Counted from the first letter of the stretch, positions 1 through 13,414 are shown. The stretch: 64,000 bases of DNA from Megaustenia siamemsis (GCA_032433765.1 JAVIAB010000073.1:67016205-67080204), one strand, 5' to 3'. Made by a program: numbers and translations. The notes: a model not told the origin generated them from the sequence alone.

Positions 1-931
1 CCATTGTCGCTTGTGTGGTGACTACAATTGTATTCACAGAAATATTTGGGTATGACATATCATTACACTGGAACACCACGCCGCCACCGTCAGAGAAAGC
101 CTTTAGAGTGGCATTCTTTACCCAAATCATAGTGCCAGCTCGATGATAGATTCGAATGGTGTGAGTCTTCCGGTGCGTGGCAAAGTTCAGATGCCAGTAA
201 CAGAATTGGTTCCACTTCTCAATTGTGTGTGTGTGTGTGCAGTCATTGTCATAGAGATTGGTCTTTGTTTTGCCATTAACTGCGGCCTCTGGTCCACATC
301 CGTCTCCTGTATAACAAGCATTAAATGTGTTGGTATGGTTTGTGTTCTGTTTGAGAGCCACATTCCGACCCTCGCCATGTAGATGGAGCAGATATTTGCA
401 ACTATCGCCCCTTCAATCCGTAACTTGTTGATCAGCCCATCCCCAGAGCAAAAGACATCAATCTCATGCGAACTAACTACAAACCTTGATTCAATGTTAC
501 ATGAGGCAGAACCATTTAGTTTTACTGTGAAACTGTATGGATCTGTTAAGTCATTCAGATAAATCCTAACCGAGGAAAACAGCAAAGATTGATTGAGAGT
601 TGCCTCAACTGATGTAGAATCTATGTCCGGATTACATGTGGTGTAGTTGTTATCAAACAGGAAAGTAGGTTCAGATTTTTGGGCGTATTTGTAAATGAGA
701 TCCAAGTACTGACACTGGGGTCCGAAATATTCATGCTGACAACTGTCATTGTTTGGGCATGTCCCTGTAGTTTGTCACAACTGCGTCATTATAGCAGTGA
801 CATTGTAATGTACAATTTGCCCCAAACCAACCGTCTGCACAAGTTAGGTCATTAGCTTCCAAGGTCGCATACGAACACAGCAGAATAAAGACTTGATCTA
901 CAGCGGTGGTTAACGAACTATGTACAAACAT
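1..931 (-). pseudogene. Lectin-like/EGF receptor-type gene copy 1, broken, runs off the left edge
   Basis: Paralogue of the locus at 29.8-31.3 kb. Reading the minus strand from an ATG at 931 gives a signal-peptide-like start, then an EGF-type module (CADGWFGANCTLQCHC), then a domain of about 140 residues with paired cysteines and N-glycosylation sites (for example NGSASC) that resembles the galactose-binding/discoidin-like modules of gastropod receptor proteins. The frame breaks between the EGF module and the domain near 770-790, again near 380 (the text changes frame after SIY), and near 190. The same domains are readable in the other copy, so these are lesions and not introns. Function is unknown. 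The family assignment is inferred from the module order. Confidence 0.7.
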
Positions 932-1065
932 TTATTATCATACCAGTGGTCACATTTCTAAAAATCCGCCAACTCGCTGTGATAACAGATAGCATGATGT
1001 TCAAAGAAAACATTGTTTACACAATGGCACAAACGCAAACAGCTTCCATCTTGGTGCGTCCCATG
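932..1065 (-). repeat. 5' flank shared with 31339-31465
   Basis: The 130 bp upstream of the ATG of pseudogene copy 1 closely match the 130 bp upstream of copy 2 (both contain TTTCTAAAAATCCGCCAACT and a GCTTCCATCTT stretch). The duplicated unit therefore includes upstream sequence, possibly a promoter or 5' UTR. Confidence 0.75.
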
Positions 1066-3887
1066 ACGTCATATCATTAGCATATTAGATGTAGCATAGA
1101 ACAAAATTCTGTGTATCATAAGAACATTATAAATAATGAATATTTTATTTTAAAGTTGCTTATGTCTGCATGAGTAAGTGTTTATCCACCATATTATTTG
1201 TGCAGATATCAAAGTTTTTGATTAAAGCATTTTTCCCCACACAACTTTTCAGGTATTTATTATTCTACCACAAGCAGTTCTTAGAGTACGAGTGACAGAC
1301 TCAAAGATGTCTAGACATATGTTCCTTGTTCCAGAATTATCACAATTGAACAAAATTTGTTGATTCTTATGAAGCAAAACATATGCCTAGTTGACAAATT
1401 CTAGAAAGGTTCTCTGGAAATATTAGTACAACTTGGAAGGTAATTGCAGAATGTCACACCAATTATGTTCAGCAATGTCACGCCAATTGTGTTCAAGCTT
1501 TGCTGTAAAGTGATAACTCATAACAAATGAGAAACTGAACCATTGAACATGTGCTATATCTTTATCTGGAACTGCTACATCAGCACTGCCTATTATAAGT
1601 TCTAGAAAGTGCTTTCTCATCAGCCATTGTATACCTAATCACAAACACACCACAAACTTGTACCAAAGTGAAGCAGTTTATAATTTTGCTGGAAATTAAT
1701 AATGGATTCATCACTATCATCAGTGTGTTGGAATATCTCTTAACACTATATTATTAATTAGATCAAATTAATTAATTGGACAGTAGTTTGTCACTCATAA
1801 TATTGTCTGCACAGTTATTGAGAAGTGCACTTTGTTAGTTGTTGGTATTTATTAAAACTCTTAGAGTTTCAGAAATGGATTATGTTTAATAAACATATGA
1901 AGAGACATAGTAGAATTTATAGTTTTTCTGTCTTTACTTCAAGAGTAAGTCTGATAATGCTTTGTTCTGAGTAGAAAAAACCTTTGAGGAAACTAATGTA
2001 TATTTCATACATTCAGTGCAAGTAGAAGTTACTATGAATATTTCAACATTCTTCTATCACTTCTCTATACTCCAACTAAAGTTTTATGGCCATCCCCTTG
2101 TAATAGATCAGTATTCATCTCAGATAGTTCTTACTAAGAAGTCTTATGAAGAATGGGTGGTCTCCAGGTAACACATTGGCCTCTGAGCTGGAAGGTTTCA
2201 CAGGCAATGGCATTTTTTTTACTTACAATTTGCAATTTCTTCATGACTAGATCCTCCCCTGGTCTCTGGGTAGTGAGATTCAAAGTCTAGTCCTCTATGA
2301 TAATATTGAAAATTAAGATGTTCCGTGTGCTAGCATTAAAGAACCCTTGGCAGTTAAAAGTCTAAAAGAGTAGGCCAAAAATGGCTGCTGCGCTGACAAG
2401 AATTGTTAAGTAAATCTATCCAAGCTGAAGACAGATATTGAGTGGCATAATGCACTCATGCCCACTTGATGAGTTTTTGCTAGAAGAATCTAGGAAGTCA
2501 TCAACTTGTGCTTCAAAGCACCACAAACAATTCTTCACTGGCATCAAAACATCACTTTTTCGAGTCAGGTGCCATGGGACCCACCTTGAAATCACAGCAG
2601 ATGATGAATTATTTAGGATTGTGAGCCATGGTTAATCTTCACAGCTGCTATTTCATTCACTAAGCCTTCAATGACCTGGTTGAGAAACACTTGTCATACA
2701 CATTTAGTTTCCTATTCTGCTCATATACTTGTGGCAGTCATCACAGTATTGCTTCTTCATTTGTTTATACAATTCTGTAGTTTCACTCCTTAACTACACA
2801 AAGCTCAGATAATGGAAAATTACTCTTCTTTGGTGCATTTTAAAGTGGAGATACCATATTTACACTACCATTGTAATGGCATGTTAGTTTTCTACCAGTG
2901 CTGCCACCTGTAGGACATTTTTTTTATGTCTTTGATAACAAGATCTGCTGACCTAAAAAACACAGGTGCAATGTTTTAAATTTTAATAGTCATTACAAAG
3001 TGTTCAATTAACTCGCCATCATCTAGCAAAATGATGACATAACAAACAAGTACAATAAATATAATAATAACAAAATAACTGAAACTTGAATTGTTGATAA
3101 CATGCTACTGAATGAGAAAGCGAAGACAAATTTTTTTTTTTATTCCTTGGAAGGAGAGATAGTCTTTGTTTATTACAAATTGTTGCAGTGGTTCATGAAA
3201 CACCACCTTGAAATCCTAATTTGTTTTAAATATATTGTATGTTTTTTCTTACTTTTGATATTGAAGAATAATAAGGTAGATTGCAGTGAAACTGGTTTCC
3301 TGAGATGAATGAGAAGCAACACATATTTGTTCATTTCTAAAATGTAGTTGCATTTAACAGTTTCTTCCTCAATGTCTACTGCATACTTGTTGCAAGTTGT
3401 TGGCTGTTGACTTACATATTTGTCATTGTTTCTATCTCAGCTCTATTTTATTTGCTCCTGATGATAAATATGCTTATGTGATTGAAATTTGTGAATTCTA
3501 GTCTCACTAAATGAACCATGGTTTTTTGTTAACTTTATGTTCTGACCAACTCATTGGCACACACAATTATTTACTGTAAAAAAATAAAGCAACATTGTGC
3601 ACATTATTTATGTAATGTGATTCAAGGTTGTTATTTTGACAAAAAATTATATTTGTTTACATTCTGTAAGTCAGAAAAAGATGTTATACTATGTCATAGG
3701 TTAATATATAACATGTCATAGGCTATTATATAGCATGTCAGAGTCTAACTTATAGCATGTTTCAAGTAAATATTGACTGTCAAATCTACACATTTTATCT
3801 TTGACTTGTATCATCAAGTAGCCATATTATTTATTTCAACATTAATTTATTATTCTCGCAATGTCACAACCCTGTATAGTATAGTCA
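1066..3887. other. AT-rich stretch without recognisable genes
   Basis: No convincing exon or RNA gene seen. Around 2150-2400 there is a block with moderate GC, including CTAGCATTAAAGAACCCTTG, that could be an old SINE-like repeat. Short open frames here (2438-2635, 3102-3308) have no recognisable domains. At 3690-3750 a motif containing AGCATGTCATAGG is imperfectly repeated three times. Confidence 0.5.
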
Positions 3888-4048
3888 AATATTCTATTAA
3901 TCATCATCATTGGGTACCATCACCGCAATGAAGGTTGGCTACCATGGAGTACCATTCTACTCTGTTTCTTGCTTTGATGGTGCAGGTTGTCATAGGCTGA
4001 TTTGTCCATCTTTTGATGTTACTTGTCCATGTTAGTCTTCAAATCCAA
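3888..4048 (-). mobile_element. L-F LINE 3' end fragment
   Basis: On the minus strand this reads the tail end of a LINE ORF. It is the same sequence, inverted, as 49700-49890: both contain the text ACCATCAAAGCAAG and a following block ending in GGTAGCCAACCTTC. Only the 3' end is present and the frame is broken. Confidence 0.65.
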
Positions 4049-4049
4049 A

Positions 4050-4540
4050 TTGATTACAATGATAGGATTATACTACTCAAGATGAAAGCAAACCATTCGA
4101 CATAGCAATAATACATACATACGCAACTACTCAAGACTACACAGATGAACAAATAGAGGCATACTATGAAGATCTAAAGTTATGAAGAAGTTAAATCTTT
4201 GGACATCTTGATTGTAATGGGTGACATGAACGCTACAGTAGGAAAAGGTAGATATAAGACCATTATAGGAAATCATGGTTTAGGAAAAAGAAATGACAGA
4301 GGAGAAAGATTAATACATTTCTTTGAAGAAAACAGGCTGATAATATATAACACCTACTTTGAGCAAGAGAAAAGGAAACTATACACATAGAAAATCCCTG
4401 GAGATAAGAGAGGAATCAAATAGATTACATAATGATAAAAGATAGGTTATGTAACAACGTCAAGAAAGCCAAAACCTATCCAGGAGCAGATATTAATTCA
4501 GATCACAATCCTGTAATGATTAAAATGAAAATCAAATATT
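4050..4540 (+). mobile_element. LINE endonuclease relic
   Basis: Reads part of an APE-type endonuclease domain: VMGDMNATVGKG (the GDxN active-site block), later GNHGLGKRNDRGERL, and SDHNPVMIKMKIK (the catalytic SDH block), with stops in between. Missing 5' and RT parts. It stops where the inverted L-A fragment begins, so L-A probably inserted into it. Confidence 0.75.
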
Positions 4541-4543
4541 CTA

Positions 4544-5062
4544 TTCTATCTATCTATTGACCTTTCGAGCCGTAGCCGGCCCATAGGGCGTAGACCAATA
4601 TACTCCTTCTCTTATCTTAATTTTTGTTCTAGCAGTTTTCAATTCTTTTACAGACATTTTATCAAATCTCGCCATTTGTCTCTGTTCTGTGCAAGCAGCT
4701 CTATCTCATTGAGGGAGCCAATTCCTGCTGCTTTTGCCTCTCTCAGCAATGTTCTTCTCAGTGTCTTTTTGGGTCTTCCTCTTTTTCTCTTACCTGTTGT
4801 TTCCCACATGAGGGCTTGCTTTGCTATTCGGTTATTATCTCTTCTCATCACATGTCCAACATAGACCATCGTCTTTTCTTTATTACTGAAGATATTAGTG
4901 GTTGATTGGCGATTTCTCTAATTCCTCGTTTTGTTTTGAATTCGTTCCACGCTATACCAAGTATTTTCCTTAGACATTTATTTTCGAATGCGTTCAACTT
5001 TGTTTCTATATTTCTTGTTGTTTTCCAGCTTTCACATGCATACGTAGGGTTGATAGTACATT
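4544..5062 (-). mobile_element. L-A LINE 3' fragment
   Basis: Begins with the (CTAT)n tail and the conserved L-A 3' UTR (GACCTTTCGAGCCG, CGGCCCATAGGGCGTAGACC), then the C-terminal coding part (VGHVMRRDNNRIAKQAL; GKRKRGRPKKTLRRTLL). Truncated at its 5' side near 5062. Confidence 0.85.
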
Positions 5063-7534
5063 AATATTATATATACATATGCTATTGCAGACCATAAATT
5101 GGCAACGGTCTGGTTTCATATAAAACAGGTCACATTGGTAATTTGTGTTTCACCAATATCACTGCTTGTTTGTCATATTTGAACAAATTTACTTGCAGTT
5201 TACACTTTTTTTAAAACTGCACCCACCTTGTGTACATCACTAACTTAATGTTTCACTTTTGTAGCTTGTATTTGTTGATAATAGGTAAATGACTGATAAT
5301 CGTCTTCCTTCCATTTATTACAGTGTTATTCTCTCGTTTTATGACTTGTTTTAATTATATCACCTCTCCGCATATCACGTTTTTACAACACCTTTGTAAC
5401 ATTACGAAGCCTGAATGTTACATTTGGAATTCCACAAACAGTATTTTCTTTGAACTTTAGCTACACAGTTGTGTGTTTACACTAGGAGAGACACAGGAAT
5501 TGAGTGCGGTAATCATTTCCTGGCTTATGTTTGGTTTATGGCCTGAAATTCGAATGCATGGTGTCATGGCTACTGGAGGTGTTATGTTGTCTACTCACAT
5601 GTCATTTGTCAGTCTGTCATTCGAGCCTTTATGTTCAGCTTTCTCTAAGTGTTGTTTGCTGCCTATCTCGTGTTACAAAGGTTTGTTTCATGTCTCGCAG
5701 ATAGCCAAAGTTATTTCCCCCATTATAAAAAGAAAAAGAATTTCTTGAAAATTGGCAAAATTTATTTTTATTAAAAAAAACAGCTTTGTTCTTGCAATAT
5801 AAATTTATACGAAGAGCATGTTGTGGTTTAGGGGAAAAAAATTCAACATCAAAGGAAACAAATCACACACTCAGGGGTCAGCAGAAGGAGGGTGGAAATG
5901 TTTGCTTGCAGCAAGCTGTTGAATTCTAAACAAAAAATATATTTTGAGTTCATAAATGTTACAAGGTGTCATAATCTGGGATTAAATATTTGAAATAGTT
6001 AACAAGCAAACACAAACTACAATATTCTTGTATCTCTTGGTCACCTACCAACAATGCATGCCTAATAATATTCTTCTTCTGCGATCATGGCTCCTTCAGA
6101 CTTGGATTCTGGACTCTCTTATGAAGACTGCTGTCTGTTTCAGTGATTCAGTTGCCCCATAGAGTTTCTCTTCCATGGAGGTGAGCATTGGCCACATTGA
6201 TCTCCTCAGGTCTGTGTAGCCTAGTGGTATCACATAAAGCAGGAACAAAATTCCTCCATTTTGTAATCTATGACCATCTTTTTCAAAACACCCTCTTAGT
6301 CTGATTTACACTGCTCATCTCTGTTTGCACCTTTCTCCAATGGGTTGTCTTTAATTGACATCTCTTGTACTTCTCCTTCTGAAACAATTGCATATTCTTG
6401 TAAACTTGTTATTTTCTTAAGCTGTTTTATCTTCTGAACAGAGCATATGCCTCGTCCAGTTCTTGTCTGTTATCACAGTGTATATTTCCTTGTTCTTGCT
6501 TTCTTTGGCTAAATTGTTCTGTGAATTGCATGCAGGCAAATTGTGTAAAATGATGACTGTTTTAATGTTTCTTTTTGTTGTTGTTCTTTGTCATTAATAT
6601 CCAAATAAAGCAGTGAAGACAATGCAGCTCTCAAATATCCTCCTTAGTTTGGTTTGTATATACTAAAATGAATATGATCAATTTGTAAATTTACTATAAG
6701 CACATCTGTACTTTGTTTTATTCTTGCAGGAAATAAAACAGGTACCATCTGTATGGTACTAATTATTAAGTGCTTTTCTAGTCTTTTGCTATTTGCAGAA
6801 CTGCAAAATATTTATATCTTGTTTATGTTCTTTTACTTATTCAACTCTTTTATTACTTCTCATTCTTTTTTACATTTAATTTCTTTCTTATCCATTTCTT
6901 CTTGGACAACATTTTGTTATAAATTTGGAGAGTTAAAATTTTTTTTTAAAAAAATGAATAGGCATGAAATGTATTCTACTGATGTGGCCAACTATTCTTA
7001 CTAATTTCTCTGTTTAAATTTGGGTTTCTATATTTCTGAAATGAGTAACCTCTTGCACACAAGAAGTTTTTTTCTTACCACATGCACTGTCCTGTGATTT
7101 TGATGAGCTCTTTTTACAACCATCTGCCTTTTGAATATTTCAGTGTATTTTGCTTGTTCAATTTGTTTCACATCTCTTATCTCAGCCATCTTCTAATTTG
7201 TTTGTTCTCGGTGTTTCATATTTTCACTAGATTTTCTTGGCCTTACTTCCAAAGTATTTATCGAATAAATTTTACCTCTGATCTTGTTATTTTGATACAA
7301 ATATGTTTTCTTGTTATATTTCTTCATTTCATCTGTATTTGGAGCATTCTTCTCAGAAATTACATCTCTTTCTTGCTGTAATTAATCTTTCAAATTGTTA
7401 ATCTGTTGTCCATTATTCATGTCCTTAAAGCAATATTTCACAGAAACTGTACAGTAACCTAAGAGAACATAATCTTAATTTATTTTTTGCATTATCCATC
7501 TTACGCATTATCATGTTAAGGTGGTTTAATGTTT
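5063..7534. other. AT-rich stretch; one LINE 3' end
   Basis: No gene recognised. Open frames at 5473-5748, 6753-7004 and 7082-7381 are low-complexity or hydrophobic and resemble nothing known. At 6060-6140 a minus-strand L-G 3' end is visible. Confidence 0.5.
6060..6330 (-). mobile_element. L-G LINE 3' end relic
   Basis: The minus strand ends with GAGCCATGATCGCAGAAGAA, the terminus also present at the end of the copy at 43.2-43.4 kb. The coding part is decayed; a stretch reading ETDSSLHKRVQNPSL can still be matched. Confidence 0.5.
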
Positions 7535-7850
7535 GTATTCTTGCTTCAGTGATTCACCTTTATGATCTAAGATATTCACACTGTTTTGCTTGTTTGAACT
7601 GTGATATTTGCGCCTTTTGGCCTAACATATCCAACTTCAGCACTGCATTTTTGAGATCCAGGTTGCCTTCCCTATTCAATTCCAACTCACTTGGTGAGAC
7701 CTAAACAGGTTAGTCTGTTTCTGGAGGTACAGCGAAGAGGTGGAGTAGGGTCTGGATGGTTCTTGTTCACTGATCCTGGCACAAGGCATCAGCTGTGGGT
7801 TGCTGACAGCTTCCAGCTCTGCTGCTGTGGGGCACCATGCCTCTTTCTCA
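7535..7850 (+). repeat. Unclassified dispersed repeat R1, copy 1
   Basis: About 315 bp similar to 35040-35395 and to 15598-15808 plus 16184-16320. Shared text includes GATATTTGCGCCTTT, CACTTGGTGAGACC-like sequence and GATCCTGGCACAAG followed by CATCAGCTGTGGGT. No tRNA-like promoter or coding frame seen. Confidence 0.7.
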
Positions 7851-10059
7851 CTGTGTTTACCTATGTTGTAACTGTTGTTTTTATTTTGGAAATATTGAGG
7901 TTCAGTCTTATTTCTTTGATTGCACTATTGTTTGTGTCTGGTACCTGTATATTTTATAGACTTCACAGGATTACTTTCCTTTGTCAGATATTCTTTAAAG
8001 TTCTAGAATAATTTTGTTTTTATAAGGAAGTCATGTATATATCATTGACATCAAACATGTCAGATGCTAAGCATTTCCATCTTGTAGGATGTCCCTAAAT
8101 TTGTCAGAGTTTTTCTAAAAAAAAATATGAACCTGTTAGTCTTACAAGGCAATATATAAAGGAAAACAAACCATTTGTGTGACTTTTTGCATCTTTTCGT
8201 GATTAAAATAAATCTGCACATAACATTTTGTGAAAATAACATTTATGCAGAAGTGCAAAAATAGCACTGCTCATATTTGTGTGCTAGCCAATCAAATTGT
8301 AATAAACCTACATTTGAAGCAGATGATAAATATTGAGGCCAAACAAACACACTACATAAATGCACATAATCAATAAAAATGTAGTTTTAACTACAATTTC
8401 TTAATGGCACACGTGGTCTAATATAACTTAAACATAGTGTCTGAGGTTGAATAGATTGTTCCTTACCAAGAAAGGAAATTTTAAAAAATCCAAGGCCAAC
8501 CAACCATGCAGCCTAGATAGAAGTTTTAGTTAGCTGAGTGGCAGTGTTTCCTAGCATTTGGCTTTTCGTGACAAGGCACTGTGCCACTGAGTATGGACCT
8601 GCTATGGTCCATATATTGTTCTTTGTTTTTTTTTTCTGTTGTTGATTATTTGTCATTTTTTCCGAATGCTGTAAACATACTTCTTCATCTGAATTGATCA
8701 GCCTAGATAGAAGGAATTTTCCCCCATTCATAAGACTTTTGGTCTGGTGTACCAGTTTGCTTTTAAAAAAGGAGGAAGTTTTGCACACATATTGTGTCAT
8801 TTGTCTGTCTCATTATCTCAACTATTATTAGTTGATGAGAAAAGAGGATTACGATGCTTCATTTTAAATCACACCTTTAAGATACTGTCATAAAGTTTAC
8901 TGCTCAAACAACCTTGTGTAATGTGAACAAAAATGTCAATATTGAAATTTTTTTTTTTAATCTTTGGAAAAAAAACATTTTGGAAGAACAACAGTTTTAA
9001 AAAATAATTACAATGATAAAGGAGTACAGCCAGAACAAACATGAAGTGAGGGAGTCATGTGATGCAGAAAATGTAAATAATACAAATTCTTATATGATAA
9101 CTACAACTTTTATATGATACACAAACATAAAAAATATCTGGTCATAGTGACTCATCACTGGTAACTGGCTTGAATATGTAGGAAGGTACATGGCAGAGAA
9201 AAAGCTGAAGCGCATGGTAAATTGTAGATTTTTTAACATTTTAATTTTGAAACAGTAATTTTAACAACTCAGTTGGTAATCTTGGGTTTTTTGTGCTTTG
9301 TGTAGACTGATAATATGAAAAGAACTGTAGCATCTTGTGTATCCTCCATAAAAAAAAACAGTGAAAAACAGAAAGCAGGGATGTTCAAAAACTTTAAAAT
9401 GATTGGAAACTACCATGTAACAGACACATCCATTCTTGTACAAGATAAAGAGAATATGGACCTAACAAAATGGGCTTCTCCCAGCTCTACTGATGTTTTA
9501 GCAATGTATTATTATTTACAAGCGTGCCTCACTGAAAATTGTCAGGTCTAACTCATACAAAAGAGACTTAGATTCTGGTATGTATAGTATGTACAAAGAG
9601 CATGGTACAGTTGTTCATTTGTTTTATTATTATAATTGTTGATTCTTAAAATTTGATAGTTGCTTTCAGCTATTGTATATTGTAAATAAAAATGTTTAAA
9701 CTATTTTGTTTTGCTATTTTTGACACTTGAAATCTTCATGTTTTTTATGTTATTCTCAGATATTTCAGAAAACAAAATGAGGAAAACAAATACAAATTTC
9801 TTACCATTTTGTATTTTCAATATCACTTTTATATTTTTAAGGCTTTCATCATGACATTTACTCCACCAACCATCATTGGAATTTGTGGTTTTCATTTGTA
9901 TGTGAGTGTATGTGATTTTAATTTATGTTAGTGAATATTTTTAAAACAATTTTTCTAATGGGAAATTGCCTTAGTATGGTTGTATGCCCACATGATTTTT
10001 TAAACTAGATGTTCAGATTCAGACTGTCTAATCTCAGCAAGTCTTAATTTATTCTATCT
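7851..10059. other. AT-rich stretch around the possible exon
   Basis: Apart from the candidate exon at 9306-9551, I see no gene, tRNA or known mobile element. Poly-A and poly-T runs are common. Confidence 0.45.
9306..9551 (+). CDS. Possible terminal exon of an unrecognised gene
   Basis: A pyrimidine-rich tract and acceptor (GCTTTGTGTAG) precede 81 open codons ending at a TAA, with an AATAAA at 9685-9690. The text is not low-complexity, for example GMFKNFKMIGNYHVTDTSIL and LTKWASPSSTDVLAMYYYL, unlike chance frames nearby. I do not recognise the family, and no upstream exons were found between 5 and 9.3 kb. It may be a real 3' exon, a retrocopy fragment or chance. Confidence 0.35.
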   Translation, partial: TDNMKRTVASCVSSIKKNSEKQKAGMFKNFKMIGNYHVTDTSILVQDKENMDLTKWASPSSTDVLAMYYYLQACLTENCQV

Positions 10060-10070
10060 ATTTATATAAT

Positions 10071-11354
10071 GATAAAAAGATTGCAATCAATGTAGAGGTA
10101 TATCTCTTCTCAGCCATGTAGGAAAGCTATACACCAAAATCTTGGAAAAAAAGGCTGAGACCAATAATAGAACTACAGTTAAGCGATTCTCAAATGGGGT
10201 TCCGAAAAAACAGAGGATGCACTGTCGCACTATTCACATTAAAACAGCTTGCAGAAAAAACGACAGAACACAATCAAAACTTATACATAGCCTTCATTGA
10301 CCAGGAAAAAGCATTCAACAGAGTAAAGAGAGAACAACTGTGGGAGATACTAACAACATACGGAGTAAGCCAACATCTAACCAACCTTATTAAATGTCTC
10401 TACATCAACAGCAGCTGCAGGGTCAGAACAGCAGCAGGCTACACAGACCACTTTGAAGTTAGATCAGGTGTAAGACAGGGGTGCGTACTATCCCCCCATA
10501 CTGTTTATTACATACATGGACCATATATGCAAGCTAGCCAACCCATCAGAGACAGAGAAGATCAACGAGCTTTTATTTGCAGACGATCAGGCACTAATAC
10601 ATGAAACAATAGAAGACCTACAAGAACACTTAAACAAACTCAACATATCAGGCACAAAATACAACATGAAAATCAACATCAACAAAACAGAAGTCCTGAA
10701 TGTCGCCAAAAATAAACAGAACATCAACATAACTATAGAAGGCAGACAACTAAAACAAGTAGAGAAATTCAAAAATACCTAGGAAGTCTAATGACAAACG
10801 ATGATTCACAAACAGCAGAGATAGAATCAAGATGCAACAAGGCTTGTCAAATTATTGGACAGTTATCGCCACTATTGTCCAACAAGGAAATAACTCTGGA
10901 GGCAAAACGAGCACTATACAATACAATCTTCATCCCAACGTTGTGCTACCGATGCCAGACCTGGACTCTAGATGCAAGAACAATAAGAAAAATAACCTCT
11001 ACAGAGATGAAATGTGTTAGACGAATGACAGGAAACAGTCTGAGAGATAAGATCAGAAATGAAAAACTGAGAAAAAGCTAGGAATAGCCCCAGCCATAGA
11101 ATATATAAGGAAACAACAGATAAAATGGTTTGGCCACGTGACAAGGCAGAAAGAACAAAACACAACACAACGAGCCTTCAACAAACGTTGTGAGAACACC
11201 AGACCCAAGGGTCGACCACGAAAAAGTTGGGTCGATGGAATATTAGAAGCACTAGGAAACATAACAGCAGCAGAGGCGAACAGAAGAGCAAAAGACCGCA
11301 AATTATATCTCCCCTCGACGCTGAAAGGCAGATGAGGAAGGAAAGAAGAAGAAG
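10071..11354 (+). mobile_element. L-B LINE, 5'-truncated, with TSD
   Basis: Flanked by the 11-bp direct repeat ATTTATATAAT at 10060-10070 and 11355-11365. Encodes the RT palm (FIDQEKAFNRVKREQLWEIL; GVRQGCVLSP; LLFADDQALIHE) and the C-terminal GHV/GRPRKSW region. Frames are broken near 10510, 10780 and 11080. The endonuclease domain is absent. Similar to the 52.3-kb copy but diverged, so an older or separate subfamily. Confidence 0.88.
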
Positions 11355-11449
11355 ATTTATATAATATGAAACGTGGAAAGGCTATCCTATTTTATACCTT
11401 AACCTAATTACATTGTAATTGGCACACTTTATCTTGGCAGAAATTCTAT

Positions 11450-12340
11450 AAATTAAGGCTACCCCTTTAGCCCCCTTTTGGAGCATAGGCAATCAAGTCT
11501 CTCCGCCCATCCCTTTCTTGACATTTTCTCAATTTACTTCCAGTCTATGTAAATATTTTGAGGATTTCATGACTTATCTTCTCCATGAATTTCTGAGCCT
11601 TCCTAGTTTTATCTTTCTCTGTGGGCTCAATAACAATGCCTGTTTTGCATTGCTGGCACCAGGTTTTTTTAGTGTTCCCAATTCATCTCCATTTACTATT
11701 TATGATCTGTTGCTCAATTTGTTATTTTTCTGTTCTTTCCGAGATATCTTCATTTCTTATCTTAATGACAAGAACAAAGTTTATGTGATATTGTCTGTCC
11801 ATCTGATTATGCTGCCCTAAAGTTGGATGACTGGCAGTTGTGAACTTGTAATGGTAGCTATTTAGGTTTTTCAGTTCTCATAAGATAGACCACTTTAATT
11901 CTTTGTTTTTGATGCAAAGCATAGTTGCAACAATTTTTTCTGAAATCATAATTTCTTTTTTTGTCTTTCCTGGTGACTTCAATGGTTTTCTCATGTACTT
12001 CGTCTCACATAATGTGATTTTTTTTTTAGTTGTGTTTTAAATAAGGACATTGCTTTACATTGATAAACAGAGGTATGCCAAGGATACACAAGTGTTATTG
12101 ATCAGTTGTTGTTGTCTTTTTGCCACTAAGTAGTGCTAACAATGATATGCTGCTGAATTAGCCTTCTGACATCTTGTCTCAGTTTCACTATTGAATCTTA
12201 TGTCCTTTGTAAAATTGTTTCCAAGTGTTTGAATTCTGGTATCTACTTTGCAGCTATTGACATATATTTCCAGTGGATTCCATGATATAAGTATCTTCAT
12301 GGTTGATGTCTTGGCTGTGCTTATATTCATGTTGTACTTT
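11450..12340 (-). mobile_element. Degenerate LINE (RT thumb to 3' end)
   Basis: Minus-strand text still reads RFNSETETRCQKANSAAYHC near 12150 and, toward the 3' end, ASNAKQALLLSPQRKIKLGR followed by LRNSWRR, the usual order for RTE-like LINE C-termini. Stops and frameshifts are frequent. No TSD found. Confidence 0.6.
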
Positions 12341-12756
12341 ATACAAGTAAAGTGTTATCTTCATTTATTAAACTTTGTTCACATTATGAAGATTAATTGT
12401 TGAGAGTCATGTTCTGAGACTGCTTCATGAACTGAGTTTTATTTACACTGAGATTACTTTATCTGTGTGCTTTGATTCTGATGTTAATCTGTCCATATAT
12501 ATATATACATTACATACAATGGTGAAAATGCATATGATTGCTGCCTCGCTTCTTTAAACTTGAATGCATTAACCACTCCATCATTTGTTCTTACCACACT
12601 TTGACATGTTTGGTACAATGCTGTAGTCATATCATCAATTGCTTTTGTAAAAGTAAAGTAAGAGCTCCCATCTTAAAGCTGTGTGGGGAATGTGTTGATA
12701 GTGAACATATTTTTCAATGATCAACAGTACATTCCTTTTGTATATTGTAAGTTGTT

Positions 12757-12870
12757 CCTTTTTTGTAAAGCTGTCACCATACTTTGTAGGAGTGTACGTT
12801 ACATCCCACCACTTGCTCCTTGCTACCAACTTTACCGCAGCACTGCAATTATTTGCCTGTTCCCTGAGCT
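12757..12870. repeat. Dispersed repeat R2, copy 1
   Basis: Closely similar to 27900-28010: both contain AAAGCTGTCAC, then TGTACGTTACA and CCACTTGCTCCTTG. A short piece (AAAGCTGTCACCATAC) also occurs, inverted, inside the insertion at 15809-16183. Confidence 0.65.
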
Positions 12871-13103
12871 TTATTAAGATGTGCGCTCTATGATTAGTCT
12901 AGTGAAATCTGTGTCAGTAAATGAAGATTCTGTTTGAATATATCATCCGTTAACAAGAAAATATTTCTGGTAATAAAATTATTCTACTACAGAATCATTG
13001 AAGTAAACAAGGGAACTAGTGTTGAACATAGTTATCTCACTTTTTCAATTTTAATAATTAATTGTACTAACCGTTAACAAAGATGGTAACACTATTCATA
13101 CTG

Positions 13104-13414
13104 TCTATCTATCTATCTTTTGACCTTTCGAGCCATAGCTGGCCCATAGGGTGTAGACCAAGATACTCCTTCTCTTATCTAAATTTTTATTCTAGCAGTT
13201 TTCAATCCTTTTAAAGATATTTTATCAAATCTCGCCATTTGTCTCTGTTCTGTGCAAGCAGCTCTATCTCATTGAGGGAGCCGATTCCTGCTGCCCTTGC
13301 CTCTCTTATCAATGTTCTTCTCAGTGTCTTTCTGGGTCTTCCTCTTTTCCTCTTACCTGTTGTTTCCCACATGAGGGCTTTCTTTGCTATTCAGTTATTA
13401 TCTCTTCTCATCAC
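13104..13414 (-). mobile_element. L-A LINE 3' fragment
   Basis: Starts with a (CTAT)n tail and the L-A 3' UTR, then the inverted C-terminal coding part (GKRKRGRPRKTLRR on the minus strand). Truncated at about 13414 inside the GHVMRR block. Confidence 0.82.

Noticed and set aside
5473..5748. 91-codon open frame
   Set aside because: No domain, no splice context, no repeat partner; could be chance.
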